NCBI GenBank assembly: GCA_000711775.1
Contig: ARYC01000340.1
Span: 1-64,000 of the forward strand
Length of the DNA: 64,000 nucleotides
Source: Oxytricha trifallax
Lineage: Eukaryota; Ciliophora; Spirotrichea; Sporadotrichida; Oxytrichidae
Direction: 5' to 3'
The notes beneath the pieces are model-generated. The model made no database searches. It had not been told where the DNA came from and saw nothing but the letters and a program-made list of their open reading frames with translations. Below are positions 15,652 through 25,860 of this stretch, in pieces (position 1 is the first letter of the stretch; each line of letters opens with the position of its first letter). The translations under genes and the position numbers were made by a program.

Positions 15652-15955
15652 AATATGATTATATAAAAGTTATTAACTATAATATATAAATTTTATTTTC
15701 AAAAATATTTATCCCTTTTTTTTATTTCATTCGACATAATTCCAAAAAGGAGTCTGATTAATTTTTCAATTTTATAAATTTCTTTATTTGTTTCATTCAT
15801 TTTCCATTTTATATTTTTAATAAAGAAATTTATAAAATTGAAAAATTAATCAGACTCCTTTTTGGTATTATGTCGAATGAAATTTAATAAAGGGATAAAT
15901 ATTTTTTAATATAAAATTTATATATTATAGTTAATAACTTTTATATTATCATATT
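15652..15955. repeat. Foldback (palindromic) element abutting the satellite edge
   Basis: Two arms of about 130 bp are inverted copies of each other around a loop of about 40 bp. The left arm begins 'aatatgattatataaaag' and the right arm ends with its near-exact complement. The middle of each arm carries 'aggagtctgattaat' and its complement. There is no coding capacity. It lies exactly where the satellite stops, so it either inserted at the array edge or marks the breakpoint. Similar in build to MITEs, but its ends differ from the three-copy family described below. Confidence 0.85.
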
Positions 15956-16149
15956 ATAATTATAATTCATATTTTATTTAATGGAAAAGTATTTTAAATT
16001 TAAATTATATAAGTAACAGTGTAAAAATGGTTTTCAAATATCGTGAAAATAGTCAAAGCATAAAAGTTATATCAACAAAGGAACTATAATGGAAATAAAG
16101 AAAATTTAAAAATATAATGAAAATTTCTATATTAAATAGGGTCAATGAC

Positions 16150-16345
16150 GTCAAGAAGTGAAAGGGAGATTAAATCAGGCCCTTCAGATAAAAAATTTGA
16201 TAAGAAATAGGGTATATGAGTGGTATGAGGATGTGGCGGGGGAAGGGTTAGTGAAGGTGTATCGGTCGACCGGGAGGTAAAGGAGAGCATGGGTAAAAAA
16301 TCTCGGGCGGAAAAAATAATAAATATATACTACTGTATTTTTCAT
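16150..16345 (+). CDS. Short coding-like island (possible MDS), unknown protein
   Basis: This stretch is much richer in G than the AT-rich DNA around it and holds one frame of about 60 codons free of TGA, with TAA/TAG read as Gln. It starts near 'gtcaagaagtgaaaggg' and includes the run YEWYEDVAGEGLVKVYRSTG. The composition looks protein-like and basic (Arg/Lys rich near the end). There is no start codon in frame, so it would be an internal MDS. I do not recognise a family. The same G-rich block resembles the arms of the foldback at 18.9 kb and a tract near 50.7 kb, so it could instead be a non-coding repeat. Confidence 0.35.
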
Positions 16346-16410
16346 AAGAATGATAATTTCTAATTAATCATCTCAAACTATTCTTTTAAAATATAGATAT
16401 AATTCATATA

Positions 16411-16830
16411 TATTGTAGAAATACATTTTAATTTGGAAAATAAATTATAATTAAATTACAAATAAATCAAAATAGTGGCAGTTAAAGTAGGGCAATTTAA
16501 CGATCTTGTGCTCATTCGATAGAGAATTCAAAAATAGCTGGACTTTACTTTTGGTGGTACTATTTTATCTCATCCCTTAAGAAAGATTATTCTACTTTTT
16601 TTAAACTTTTCTTAATTCATTAAATTATACCTCAACATTAAAGTAGAGTCATCTCGCTCAAGGGATGAGATAAAATAGCACCGCCAATAATAAAGTCCAG
16701 CTATTTTTTAATTCTCTATTGAATGAGCACAAGATCGTTAAATTGCCCAACTTTAACTCCCACGATTTTGATTTATTTGTAATTTAATTATATTTAATTT
16801 TCCAAATTCAAATGTATTTCTACTATAATA
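16411..16830. repeat. Foldback family FB-A, copy 1
   Basis: This 420-bp inverted repeat has outer ends 'tattgtagaaatacatt' and the complement of that motif at the right edge. The arms match for most of their length ('gctggacttta', 'gagcacaagatcgttaa', 'gggatgagataaaatag') around an AT-rich loop. Copies 2 (38247-38667) and 3 (47284-47687) share the outer 60 bp or so. TA is the likely target dinucleotide. It has no ORF and is probably mobilised in trans by a Tc1/mariner-type transposase. Confidence 0.85.
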
Positions 16831-18300
16831 TAAGCTTTTTAAAATTTATTAAAACTTTTACTATATTTATGAAATAAATTTTGAATCCTTAGTTTCTTTA
16901 TTAATTTACTCATAATTCTATATAAATCTTATCTATTTCAAAAAACTTATGAAGAAAATTCTAAATAATCCCTAAAATGCCTATTTTGTGGATTATTAAT
17001 TTTTATTTTTAAAAATTATTAATCAAAATTATTCCTCTGTCCCCAAGTACAAACTGTGGTGACATCTTGATTTTGGGAGAAGACTAGGTAATAGCGAGAA
17101 TGGTTTTTTAGGAGTTTTATACTTTATGACTGCCACGTCAACTCACTCAGATACGTCTACGTCACGACTAAGATTGATGGTTTTTATTAGTATTAAACAG
17201 TGATAAGTTAAAATCATTTGATTTTAAATCATTAATGACTTAAAAATCATTCTATATAGACTTCATATAAATCTATATAGAGTTAGTATGATTACTTATA
17301 GAATTCTTTGAATCCTAAACTAATTTAAATTTCTATATTATTTATTTTAATAAAAATTAATGCTTTAAAGGCTAAAGATCACTATATAGTAATTAATATT
17401 TTAAAGTGATATATATTAATTCTTTATTTTAAAGTCATATTACTATGTTGAACTTAACAGCTTATTTAATATTTTATTTAACTAATCAACCCTGATTTTA
17501 CTTAATTATATTTTAATATTAAATTCATACAAATGTTGATTTTTACATAATCACAATAATTGTAAAATCACCTACTTTAAGATTTTTAACCGATTTTGAA
17601 AAAAAAGTGATTGATATAGTAGTTTATCCCATAGTTGATTATCGTTTTCCCTAAATCTTAATATTAATTAATATTTTTAATCATTTAATTTTAAATGTTA
17701 TATCGATCATAAATCATTAAAATCAAAAAATTATTAAAAATCAAAAATAATGTAATAAATTTAATTTAAAATTGATTAATATTTTTGCGTGGAGCGATAG
17801 AAAAACCTCTCTATAAGTCTGACGCTTATTCTTTCTACGCAGGAAGTAAGTATTTATTTTATTAACCTTGATCATTAAAATACATATATTCAACACTTAA
17901 GATTAACTTATTCTTAATAATTTATGTTTTATATAACCAATTATATAATTAGGGTTGCTAAATTACGAAAGAATATATTTTTTTAAAATTTCGCTCAATA
18001 CAATAAAATCTAAATTATACCTAAGTAGTAATAAAACTCCTATGAGAGGGTTCTTTGCAGAATCAGAAATGATTTGATAAATAAAAAATACAAAAATTAT
18101 CTTAAAGCGCTAAATAAATAGGATTATTTTCACAAGTCACAATCATTCTATTAATCACCTTATTTATTTCATTTTTTTTATACTAATTAAAATTTAGTAT
18201 AATAAATATAAAATTATGCCGTTTTTTAGTATTTCTGTTTAAATAAACTCCCAATCTTTCGTATTTATCAATATGATGTAAACAGCTCTAACTTCATGCG
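16831..18300. other. AT-rich stretch without a supported gene
   Basis: Mostly A+T. A slightly GC-richer patch at 17040-17170 has a short frame (FWEKTRQQREWFFRSF) that could be an MDS but lacks any other support. A small imperfect hairpin ('gcgtggag' ... 'ctacgca') lies near 17790-17850. It does not fold as a tRNA. Confidence 0.5.
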
Positions 18301-18307
18301 TAATAAT

Positions 18308-18388
18308 TTTTTCAAATCTAAAAATTAATTAATATTTTTAATCATTTAATTTTACACGCAATTGTATGATGTAAAAAGCGTCAGTTTT
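18308..18388 (+). repeat. About 80-bp direct repeat, left copy
   Basis: Contains 'attaattaatatttttaatc' followed by 'tttacacgcaat' and 'gatgtaaaaagcgtcag'. A second copy lies at 18746-18826 and a partial one near 17652. The two main copies bracket the coding island at 18389-18725 in direct orientation. Confidence 0.7.
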
Positions 18389-18725
18389 ATGTATATTAAT
18401 AATTCACAAAGACATAGGCAGATAAACTTTGTGGCTCAAGCAAACTCTGGAAATCTTTATCTTTCCGTCAGGCTGTTACAGGCTTAGGAATCTAAAAGTC
18501 CAAATGGAACTGACCATAACTCCGAAGGGATAAAAGGGGTGCCTATAAGTGAATCTCAAGAACCTATAATGGATTTAAGATTGGCTACTAGCCAAATAAG
18601 AACAATATTTCATTCCAAGTTAAATTGGCCTAAATCCATTTGAAATTCTATTGATACCTAGCAAATCAAAAACTGTCAAAACTGGGCTGGAGCTTCAACA
18701 AAAAGAAGTCAATAACTTTAAATGA
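18389..18725 (+). CDS. MDS-like coding segment, unknown protein, with a 4-bp IES
   Basis: An ATG at 18389 opens a frame in the TAA/TAG=Gln code that runs through about 83 codons (for example SGNLYLSVRLLQAQESKSP and DLRLATSQIRTIFHSKLNWP) to an in-frame TGA at 18641-18643. The triplet ATT occurs at 18638-18640 and again at 18645-18647. Removing one ATT plus the 4 bp between them restores the frame and carries it another 25 codons or so to TGA at 18723. The island is clearly richer in GC than its flanks and is bracketed by the 80-bp direct repeats. The protein is not recognised. It may be one segment of a longer or scrambled gene. Confidence 0.5.
18641..18644. other. Candidate micro-IES (4 bp) with ATT pointers
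   Basis: The bases 'tgaa' lie between ATT at 18638-18640 and ATT at 18645-18647. The IES contributes the TGA stop, and its removal joins two frames that each look coding. The support is frame restoration only. Confidence 0.4.
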
Positions 18726-18745
18726 CTTCAGTATTAGTGATTATC

Positions 18746-18826
18746 AAATCTTAATATTAATTAATTTTTTTAATCATATATTTTTACACGTAATGATATA
18801 ATGTAAAAAGCGCTAATTTCATTGTT
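18746..18826 (+). repeat. About 80-bp direct repeat, right copy
   Basis: Matches 18308-18388 in order: 'attaattaatttttttaatc', 'tttttacacgtaat' and 'aatgtaaaaagcgctaa'. Identity is roughly 80 percent by eye. Confidence 0.7.
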
Positions 18827-18888
18827 TTTTAATATTGTCTAATCTAAAAATTAACCAACATTTTTAAGATTAAATTTTATTTATAATT

Positions 18889-19162
18889 TTTCACCCCGAG
18901 CCCCCTCCCAACCACTCCCCGTATACCTAAACTGAGCCCCTCCCCCACTTAAATAATAATTATATTTTATAATTAATAATTCTTATCATATAGACCGATA
19001 ATTCATGTGATGAAATAGTTTTTATTAATCAAGTTATGTCCTTAAACAAAATATTATACAATCAATAAAAATTATATAGATTTTATTGATTGTATAATAT
19101 TTCGTGGGGGAGGGGCTCAGTTTAGGTATACGGGGAGTGGTTGGGAGGGGGCTCGGGGTGAA
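18889..19162. repeat. Foldback with C-rich/G-rich arms
   Basis: The left arm ('ttcaccccgagccccctccc' continuing to 'cccctcccccac') is matched by its exact-looking complement ending at 19162, about 60 bp per arm. A second hairpin ('attatacaatcaataaaa' and its complement) lies inside it at about 19045-19100. The arms are strikingly GC-rich in a region otherwise over 75 percent AT, and the G-rich strand has several runs of four or five G, so quadruplex formation is possible. Confidence 0.85.
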
Positions 19163-21780
19163 CAAATTGGGATAGCTCATAAAGTTAATGATTAAATTAG
19201 AATATTAAATTAGCTTTTATTATTATAGACTAGAATTAGCTTGAGTATTTTAACAAATATTTGAGTTGTCTTATTTATGTAAAATTTTATTTTGTTAAGG
19301 TTGTTATTTTTATTATAATTTATTTTAATTTTCTTATTATTATATTTAAATATTTCTCCCTTTTATGTATTAAGCAATATTTTTTTATAAAATAAATTTA
19401 TTTTTTAATCTCGTTAAAAATGATTCTATCTTTTTTCTTTTTAAACAACAATTTAATTGATTTAATATTTTATTTGATTATTTTACAATTTTAATTTTTA
19501 TCTTTTTAAATTAATTATAATTATATGTAAATTTAAATTATTGAGTAAATGTAATGTAATTTTAATTTTATGAAAACTTATTTACAATGATTACCACATT
19601 AAATCTATTATTTTATCGTTCTTTATTTATCTTTATAGTGTTTTTATGTTTTTATTATGATTGCTTAATTTATAATTAATATTTAAATAATTATTAAATC
19701 AAATATCCTCTTAATTGTCCCTGTCTATTTAGTCCATATTTCATTTTACCTTATGCACTATTATGACATTTATTCTTACAATAATAAATATTTCTAGGTT
19801 TGAATTACAAATATGATGACTGTACATAGCTTCATAGGGTTGAACAAAAATTCGATACTTCACATAAAGAAAGCACTCTATACATTTAACTATTTATTAC
19901 CCGAATGCCTTAATGCGAAGTATTAAAAAATCTTATACACTATATTGATTTTATTTTTTAAATAATTTTAATCTCTGTTCTTTTTAAAGTTATCCCAGTT
20001 TATCACGTTTTAAGATCTAAACTATCTGGAAAAAAACAGTATATTTTTTCCCACATAGTTAATGAATATTATAAAAAGAATAATTCTTTCTAGAGTATCT
20101 GTAGTTTATCTTAAATATTCTTTATTTATTCACTTTATTTTTATTATTATTTATGCCGGATTAAATATATACTTAAGTGCAAACAAACATCTATTACTGC
20201 TTTTTATTGATTGTTGCGTTATATTTTGAATAATAATCAATAAAATCGCTTTAATGGCCTGCATACATTTGAAATTGTATATAATTTGAATAATTAGACT
20301 TAATTATATAATGAAGGCTTTAGCGATTCATCAGCTTAATGTGATATCTCAGCTAATAATAAAATTTATTCAGCTAAGATGTTAACTTTCTTGTAAATAA
20401 AATTATAAGTAATCTCGAAAAAATAATATTTAAATATGTTTAAATTATTTTGATATGCATAAAACAAAATGAGGCAGGCTGTACTTGTAAAATACATAAA
20501 ATTCAATAAATTATTTTAATTGTATATTAATATCAAATAAACTTAAATATAAAAGGAAATTTTATATTTTATAAACTTAAAGTGAATTGAGATTTCAATA
20601 TTTTAAATATTTATCTTAACAGAATATAATTAAAATACTATGAATTATAAATATTCCTAAATAATTTAAACTAGATGAATAAATCCGTACTACTAACAAC
20701 AAATGGGAGGTGTTTAGCCAATAATTTCTTCTATGCAGAGATTTGTTTTAATTCTATTAAATATAGCAATATCTACCTTGGAATAAAATTATTTATTTAA
20801 AAATAATATATAGACTTGTTCATATTTAATTAAATGTATTGAGATAAATCTGCCATGAGAGATGAAGATTTAAGGTATTCGTGGTATGGAGTACATTTAG
20901 CTTGTACAAACAGAATACCTTGAGTTTCTCTTAATTACCAGCTGGTGGTTGCACTTTTAAATTGATATTTATCTATAAACTTCATTCATTTAAACTCTTC
21001 ACTTAACACTTTTAATGCTACTACGATCATATAAATGTATAAATATAATCACAATTAAAAGAATTTTCAATAAAACAAGGAGATTAATACACTTTAAAGG
21101 GCTCTTTACCTTTATGAACATCATATTATATTAATTATCTTGCCTGTTTTGGTTTTAATGATTAATTTATAATAAATTAAACATAAGTAAATAAGATTAT
21201 TATTAGAATTTGTTAGTTTTTCCCCATTTTTATTAAGTAATTTAACGATTGGCAAATATTATCAAGTCTATTCTGTGTTCATTTAAATAAAATTATAATT
21301 ATTTTTAATAGTACTTAAACAAAAAATGGCTAAATTTGTTTTTACAGATTTTCAGATTATAAAAAATATGGTTTTTTTTAAATATAATATTATCAGATGG
21401 AGGATCGTAAATGATTATTAGACTTTATTAAATTCTTATATTTTGTAAGGTTTACTTAAAACCTATATATTTTCTTATGTTTTAATTTAGAATCCTTGTT
21501 CTTTGGTTATTTATTAATTTTTTAAATTTTGAAAATGAGGTGTTTTAGAAATATTGAAAAAGTATAATAAGCAATAATAACTTTAAAGATGAGTAAATTT
21601 TTGAGGAATTTTAAGAGCCATTTATGATTAATCACTCACTACTTTTATTTTAGGATAAACTTATCATTGTATATTTATGAATTATTTGCTGTAAACTCAT
21701 ATTTATCACAATTAATACTATTTGCTATTTTAGTAATTCCTCTGCTTGTTAATTATAGTGATAAGTGTTCGTTGTTTGCA
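19163..21780. other. AT-rich DNA, one weak coding island at 20690-20945
   Basis: Mostly low-complexity A+T with nothing I can call. Between 20690 and 20945 the GC rises and two short frames look protein-like: TNGRCLANNFFYAEICFNS from about 20698, and MRDEDLRYSWYGVHLACTNR from an ATG at 20853. They could be small MDSs. I found no pointers that join them. Confidence 0.35.
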
Positions 21781-21789
21781 TTTTAAATA

Positions 21790-23090
21790 GTAAGTATTGT
21801 AGGATTTTAGACATTATTCTTGTGAAATTTATGATAAAGGTTTCTGCTAATGTCATATTAACACTGAGTGGCAAGAGAAATCTGTACCATATCTTGTTTT
21901 AGGCATTCTTCTTAAACTGCTCAACTCTGCATCTCTTGTAGTGTAGTTTGGAACACCACATAGTTGTTTTCATCAAGTTCTAATTGTAGAACCATAACTG
22001 GGAGTAGTTTTGAATTTAAACAATTTAAATTGCTTAATCAAGCCAGCATGACTTGACATTTTCTATTTTGAATCAAGAATTTAAATATTGCATAAGAAGA
22101 ATGCATCAGTTCAATCAAAGCCCCCAAAGAGCGACATACGATTCTCTATTGAAATAACTAGTGAGTTGGTGTGTACCATTTAGACAAGTATTCCAGGAAC
22201 CGAGTTAATGCAACAAAAATACTCCAATGACAATACTTAGTCAACTACCTCAGTATATTTCCTAATTCTCAAACTGTGTGTGAACCCCCATTTAACTCAA
22301 CTAATAAAAGACATTAATAGACAATCTGAAGCTGCTGCTCTTTTCCTCTCTTGAATGAGCGCTTTCTACTATCTTGAAGCGTAGAGTGATAACCGGATTC
22401 TCCTAAAATCTAAAGAATATAAACAAAGATGGAGTGCACTTGATAAAAAGGAGGCTGAGGAATCCTTCAGTTTACCGTACTTACAGCACTCGTTTGCTTC
22501 TCAACCAATAAAATTCTCATGCACCGTGGTATTTCATAGCTCCAATATGTCTTCATCCCACCAAAAAGTACATGCCAAGATAGTCGAATTGAGGTTATAG
22601 TGAACACAAGATTTTCTATACCACTAGAAGTGTCAGATCTATTAGAATTGCCACATCATGCCTTTATAACTCAAAATGCATAAAAGACTGATTGAAACAT
22701 TAAAAGAAATTATCCAACATCACAAAGAATTACAAGAATTGTCGGTCTAGCTAGAGATGTCACATGATTGCTGCAGTATATTTAAAGCCATTAGTGTTCT
22801 ATGCCTTCCTTGTCATGTTGATTCTTGTAATAGTGTTACAGTAATTGACAAGACATATATGATTATATCCTCCAATTCCCCTCCTATGACTGTCAGGCTC
22901 CCCGCAAGTAATACTTGCTCAATAACATCATCACTGGGAAAGACTAGTACTCATTGAGTATTTCGTATCCGTGTGGATTAGTTTAGTATTCAAGGGATAT
23001 CACAATTTATAGCTGTTAGAACTAAACTTAAATCAGAATCGCTCTTATTATTTAGTAGCATTCAACTTTTTGATGATCTTCCCACCTAGA
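21790..23090 (-). CDS. Gene A: nonscrambled micronuclear gene in several MDSs, unknown protein
   Basis: Read on the minus strand with TAA/TAG=Gln, segments at about 22954-23090, 22829-22930, 22742-22813, 22485-22650, 22268-22402 and about 22100-22252 join in one frame. Four short deletions each remove an IES plus one of two flanking direct repeats (pointers TGA, ACAAG, CAATTCT, TGAG), and an 82-nt GT-AG intron lies at 22403-22484. Recognisable runs in order are ISLEYQTNPHGYEILN, LAGSLTVIGGELEDI, TLMALNILQQSCDIS, GGMKTYWSYEIPRCMRILLV, VITLRFKIVESAHSREE and CCINSVPGILVQMVHTNSLV. Several joins remove an in-frame TGA. Coding probably continues below 22100 (LELDENNYVVFQTTLQEM near 21960-21995), but there I could not choose between frames. 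No start codon was found at the upstream edge. I recognise no family. Confidence 0.65.
22253..22267. other. IES (15 bp) in gene A, pointer TGAG (CTCA on +)
   Basis: CTCA is present at 22249-22252 and 22268-22271. Removing 19 bp changes frame so that HTQFE runs directly into VVDQVLSLEYF. Both sides are protein-like and the join keeps the frame. Confidence 0.55.
22403..22484 (-). other. Intron of gene A, 82 nt
   Basis: The donor GTAAGT and the acceptor TTTTAG are both canonical on the minus strand. The phase-0 join links KQTSA to ENPVITLRF. No direct repeat flanks it, which sets it apart from the IESs nearby. Confidence 0.6.
22651..22734. other. IES (84 bp) in gene A, pointer CAATTCT (AGAATTG on +)
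   Basis: The 7-bp repeat AGAATTG lies at 22644-22650 and 22735-22741. The interior is AT-rich and holds TGA stops in the minus-strand frame. Removal keeps the frame (SSQTDNS to NRSDTSSGIENL). The pointer length makes chance unlikely. Confidence 0.7.
22814..22823. other. Micro-IES (10 bp) in gene A, pointer ACAAG (CTTGT on +)
   Basis: CTTGT lies at 22809-22813 and 22824-22828. Removing 15 bp deletes an in-frame TGA and joins ITVTLLQ to GRHRTLMALNIL. Confidence 0.55.
22934..22950. other. Micro-IES (17 bp) in gene A, pointer TGA (TCA on +)
   Basis: TCA lies at 22931-22933 and 22951-22953. Removal joins HGYEILN to DDVIEQVLLAGSL in frame. A GT-AG reading of the same 17 bp is also possible, but that would be an exceptionally short intron. 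Confidence 0.5.
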
Positions 23091-23865
23091 TATATTTTTA
23101 ATTTTGTTAATTTCTAATAAGCTACCAAAACTCTTATTATATTAAATATACTTTCATTAATTTGGATGTATATTTTAATTAACAACCACCTTATCACCCC
23201 ATACTTTATATTTTTATTCATTATATATTTTCTATTTTAATTAATTTATAATTTTAGATCCGAAAATTCTACTTGTCAAAGAATATTAAATAAACACAAA
23301 TACAAAATCATGACAACAAAAAATAATGAATTATTATGAAATAATTACTTTCTTTAAATTAGTTGTGATATGTCTTGTGCTAACATATAACCTTATAGTT
23401 TTAACACTTTAATTAAAAATAATTACTTATTTATTTTCATTTGAACTTGCTTCAGTTTTTTATCATTCATCCAACTCTTTTTCCAAAAGATCATCGAGTT
23501 AGATTAATGTCAAATACTGTATAATTAAGCTTGGTTATTATCGTATTTATGCATTTATTAAATGCTTTATAAGATAAAAAATAAAAATTGTTTTTTATAA
23601 ATCATGAACTTTAAATTTCTCAATTCTTCAAATAAATATGTCAATGTGGAAAAATTATATCTACAATATGGCCATGTCCTCTTATAATCCAAGTCTTCTG
23701 CGTGTACTCCCTGGGAATATCATCTATCTGGCTAAATGAAATTAACAGACAAAGATCACTATTAGTTGATTTATCTTTGCTCAAGTTAACATCAATTTAA
23801 TTAGTCTCAATTACTTTGTTATTCTAATAATTAATATATGTATTTTAATGCAACTGATAACTGGA
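23091..23865. other. AT-rich stretch, nothing supported
   Basis: High A+T with scattered short palindromes. No frame of convincing composition on either strand. Confidence 0.5.
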
Positions 23866-25335
23866 ACTATTAAACCTTTGCTCGTTATAAGCAAGAAGCA
23901 ATTGATGAAGAAGGAGTGCCTGGTTGATATTACCAGCAGAGCTATGATATCAATGAAGATTATGCTTAACTTACTATCTTAAGAATTAAATTTAATTTAT
24001 ATATTTATATATATTTTATAATATATTTATATAATTTAAATATACTAGTTATTGCTTCCATTAAGATTGTAGAAGCAGTTAATACTTCACGAAAGAGGAT
24101 GAGTGAGATGCATTTGATATTTCAAGGACACAACAAATGAAAGCAAACTTTAAAGGCTAAGAATCAATTGATTGTATACTTTACTTGCTCCTTTCATAGG
24201 ATTCATTCATCTCCAGTTACTTCAAATTATTTCTCAAAATCATAACAGATTTTCATTGGAGGTAGTGTTTGATATTTTCAATAATGATATTATTGATTTA
24301 TTAGTTAATATTTCATAATTATTATAATAAGAATCAGTTAATCAAATTGCAGAAATAAATGTTTTATATTTTATAACCTATATTAAATAATATAATGATT
24401 AATTAACGGTCAATGGAGAGATTGCTTAAGCCCAAATGTATCTTTTAGTTTATTAATTTGTTTTTAAATATGAACTTAATCAAATTACTATTTAAAGATT
24501 TAAATAATAACATTTTTTATTTTCATAATTTTAATTAAAACCTTTTAAGTAAATTATAATTAATTTAAGTCTTTGATTAAATACAATTAACTCCCCTTGA
24601 ATTTAACTTCCAAGCTGTAGAGTATTTGTTTTATTATAACTATTCTAAGTCGATATAGTTCATTCTCAATTGGAGCTGCTTAGCTTGTTTTATTGTAAAT
24701 TTCCATTATTTCACAATCTTAATTATCATTATCTGCTAAAAATTACCTGGCATTTTCTCTTATTCTTTCCTATGTTTGATTGCCTATTTTAATAGATAGC
24801 CTTTAAGCTCTGTTGAATCTTAAACAGATTTGCAGAGCTTTTCTTCTTGTTCCCCGTTCTCTTTTTAAAGTTCAAATATAAAACTGCTCTTGCTGATGAA
24901 ACTATCATTTAAGATCTTAAGTTGAATGTCTCTGCTTGGTGTCTTTGCTCCATTCTCCCCACTAATTAGTGTTGCTGTGCATTACTTCTCATTTCAACGC
25001 TATGTTTCAGTACTTTTCTCCTTGATTAATCTGCTTGTGTTGCCTGTCTTAATCTCCATGTTTCTGACCTTCAATAATATTCAATATCAAGGAAGTTTAA
25101 ATATAAAATATATATATATAAAAACACATAATTTTATATCACGAACATGTTAATGTTTTTCATGCAGATTTGTGCAGCAGGATAGTTGTCAATTCCTTTA
25201 GTAACTGGTCAATCTTCTGCATAAATAAATAATCACCACTACATCAGCTGAAACTCAAGTTCCCCAGCAAATGAGAAGTCTCTGCTTGCAATTTCACTCT
25301 GATTGGATTTAGATTGAAAGCAGCAAATTCAAAAT
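23866..25335 (-). CDS. Cluster of MDS-like coding fragments, mostly minus strand, unknown
   Basis: GC-richer islands are separated by AT-rich DNA. Minus-strand frames with protein-like composition are found at about 25265-25330 (FAAFNLNPIRVKLQAETSHL), 25165-25215 (MQKIDQLLKELTTILLHKSA), 24770-24990 (TPSRDIQLKILNDSFISKSS, ELQKENGEQEEKLCKSVQDS) and 24060-24260 (EKQFEVTGDE then SYERSKQSIQSIDSQPLKFA). In the last one a tandem GAAT pair supplies a pointer-like frame correction. At 23870-23960 both strands give plausible frames, so orientation there is open. The plus-strand open frame at 24926-25153 (hydrophobic) is probably the shadow of the charged minus-strand frame. No family is recognised. These could be the downstream part of one minus-strand gene. 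Confidence 0.4.
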
Positions 25336-25860
25336 TAGCAAAATAGAACTCATTCATCACGATATAATATTATAAAATTTATATTTTAATTAATTTACTT
25401 TGAAATGTATGTTCGCAAAGCTGATTCTTCAAGTACAAGATGATTATATCGTGTATGAAGATGAAACATTTAGAAGATGAGGATATGATAAAATTCTAAA
25501 TATAAAGCTTATCAGACAAATGAATTTGATAGTTTGTTATGTCTTATTAACTCAAAGCAGCGTTAATATTTTGTTAGAAAAGATTAGTAAACCAGATGTT
25601 TTAAAGAGATAAGCTTGGATAATATGCGATTTATTATAGTTATTTTATTATTGGTGAAGCTATAGATGCAAATAATAAATTATTAAATTTATTTAAAAAA
25701 ATTAATTAATTAAGTTTGTTTGTTTGTTTGTTTAAATATTACTAATTATTTCTTCAATTCTAGAATGATAAATAAACTTATCATCATTAAGAACTAGCAT
25801 CCTACATATATATGTTTAAATTCTTGCTATGAATTGTAATATACTTTAAATATTTACACT

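Noticed and set aside
17790-17850. Possible tRNA-like hairpin
   Set aside because: No cloverleaf, no T-loop consensus and no CCA-side acceptor pairing. A simple imperfect hairpin.
22757-22957. Plus-strand ORF starting MSHDCCSIFKAISV
   Set aside because: Antisense to gene A segments that join through three pointers.
24926-25153. Hydrophobic plus-strand ORF starting MSLLGVFAPFSPLI
   Set aside because: The minus strand gives a charged, natural-looking frame here (PSRDIQLKILND), and the hydrophobic frame is its complement. Kept only as an alternative.
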